NCBI GenBank assembly: GCA_002291465.1
Contig: CP021238.1
Coordinates: 1,736,001-1,800,000, forward strand
Direction: 5' to 3'
Source: Mycobacterium lepraemurium
GTDB lineage: Bacteria; Actinomycetota; Actinomycetes; Mycobacteriales; Mycobacteriaceae
Length of the DNA stretch: 64,000 bases
This document shows, one piece after another, positions 63,210 to 64,000 of this stretch. Position 1 is the stretch's first letter, and the number at the start of each line of letters is the position of its first letter. The notes beneath the pieces were generated by a model. The model did no database searches, had not been told where the DNA came from, and saw only the letters and a program-made list of their open reading frames with translations. The translations under genes were made by a program, and so were the position numbers.

Positions 63210-63250
63210 CCGGTCATCATCAGTCGTCATCCCGGTCATCATCAGTCGTC
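63210..63250. repeat. Tandem 21-bp repeat upstream of the MFS gene
   Basis: CCCGGTCATCATCAGTCGTC occurs at 63210-63229 and 63231-63250. If the upstream start of the MFS gene is used it encodes a repeated MTGMTTDDDRD-type stretch; otherwise it is in the 5' untranslated region. Confidence 0.6.
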
Positions 63251-63276
63251 GCCTACATCGGTCCAAAGGCATTATG

Positions 63277-64000
63277 TTAGCCATACAAACAAATGCGTTT
63301 GCAGGCGTCTCTCTCCAGACCGTCAGTCGCCCGTTTCGACGGGCAACAGCGAGTGCGTGAGGTGAGCGTTGACGAGCGGAATTTGTGTGAGGGACGGCGT
63401 AGGGGCTCGAGGGTGCCGTCGGCGTGCATGATGGCGCCGCCGGAGGGGATTCCGACCCCTACGGCCGCTCCCTCAAGCGATTGGATCGCCTGCGACAGCC
63501 GCGCCCACCCGGTTCGCTCGTCGTGCGTGTCGATGACCGCGGGCACCAGGTTGAAGACGTCGAGCAGTTGGTGCTCCGGGGGTGTCCCGATGATGCCGTA
63601 GCGCCCCAGCTGGACTGCGCCGGCCGAAATGCCCACCAGTACCGCGCCTTTGGCATACCTATCGAGAATCGCGTCCTTCATGCCGGTTTTCTCGAAGGTG
63701 TTCCAGCCCAGGTGCACATCGCCGCCGGCCAGGACGATCAAGTGGGCGCCGTCGAGGAAGGCGCGGTCGGCCGGGCCGAACGACGACGCGATCATGCGGC
63801 GCTCGGTGACGCCGATCGCCTCCATCGCCGCCTCGAAGATGTCGTAGAACTCGGGGCGGTCACCGTTAGATGCGCCGATGTAGGCCGCGCTCAGCGGCTT
63901 GTCTCTTGCCAACCCGTCGAGAGCCGCCTGCACGAGCGGTCGGTCGTGACGCTTACAGAACAGCAGCTGACTGTCGGCCAGCAGGTACAGCGGTTGACGG
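63277..64000 (-). CDS. Peptidase S51-like protein, 5' end outside the window
   Basis: The gene enters from the right edge (minus strand) and shows a cyanophycinase/dipeptidase E-type fold: AAYIGASNGDRPEFYDIFEA, then LIVLAGGDVHLGWNTFEKTG and the nucleophile elbow AVLVGISAGAVQLG. The Ser in GISAGA is the expected catalytic residue. The C-terminal residues after ADGTLEPLRRPS look abnormal, whereas a neighbouring frame gives IPLVNAHLTHSLLPVETGD and a stop. A one-base shift near 63395 is therefore suspected. The substrate is unknown. The native start lies beyond 64000. Confidence 0.72.
   Translation of the reverse strand, partial: RQPLYLLADSQLLFCKRHDRPLVQAALDGLARDKPLSAAYIGASNGDRPEFYDIFEAAMEAIGVTERRMIASSFGPADRAFLDGAHLIVLAGGDVHLGWNTFEKTGMKDAILDRYAKGAVLVGISAGAVQLGRYGIIGTPPEHQLLDVFNLVPAVIDTHDERTGWARLSQAIQSLEGAAVGVGIPSGGAIMHADGTLEPLRRPSHKFRSSTLTSRTRCCPSKRATDGLERDACKRICLYG

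Overview
The window is high-GC actinobacterial DNA. Its gene order matches Mycobacterium: ripB, moxR1, DUF58, VWA, fabG1 (mabA), inhA, hemH, NfeD, SPFH, mutA. A second block resembles the M. tuberculosis Rv2334 to Rv2313 neighbourhood: cysK, lppP, narK, marR, ECF transporter, lrp, DDAH, rocD, rocE, uspABC, tldD/tldE. Many genes carry a frameshift, a nonsense codon or an internal deletion, while essential neighbours such as fabG1, inhA and hemH are intact. A slow-growing Mycobacterium avium complex relative in reductive decay (for example M. lepraemurium) fits best. That name is inference, and an uncorrected draft assembly could explain some of the one-base indels.

Layout. 1-16147: the Rv1478-Rv1492-like block. 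It holds cell-wall hydrolase and MoxR genes, the FAS-II genes fabG1-inhA, ferrochelatase, membrane proteins, a wrecked two-component pair, a secreted serine protease and a frameshifted mutA. 16153-16336: a rearrangement joint where the first codons of mutB meet, head to head, the first codons of cysK. 16337-23075: a sulfur-metabolism island. It has a leaderless six-cysteine leader peptide before a thioester-domain gene and cysK, a family 2A encapsulin with its cysteine-desulfurase cargo, a YeiH transporter, and a trehalose sulfotransferase gene with a stop. 23481-25987: an mce operon that has lost all its mce genes, so that YrbE-B is fused to a Mce-associated protein. 26509-33452: a multiply broken nitrate reductase/sulfite-reductase flavoprotein gene, lppP and an intact NarK transporter. 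33442-41268: a broken acyl-CoA dehydrogenase gene, a FHA-ABC protein and a MarR regulator, then an intact ECF importer. 41291-45443: an Lrp-regulated arginine/ornithine catabolic cluster. 45449-52237: the UspABC sugar importer, the TldD/TldE protease pair and a decayed AhpD-like gene. 52603-53844: two tandem DUF732 exported proteins and a tRNA with anticodon CAU. 53845-57917: a decayed prophage or island. 57918-64000: a truncated aldehyde dehydrogenase, a TPM-domain protein, a kinase/ATPase fusion (frameshifted), an MFS exporter (tail frameshifted) and a peptidase S51.

How the genes work together. The most coherent system is the sulfur island. Cysteine level is probably sensed by translation of the poly-Cys leader, which would control the thioester protein and cysteine synthase. 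On the opposite strand the encapsulin shell packages a SufS-type desulfurase that withdraws sulfur from cysteine. Shell and cargo remain intact although cysK, the sulfotransferase and the CysJ-like flavoprotein next to them are all broken, which suggests retention under selection.
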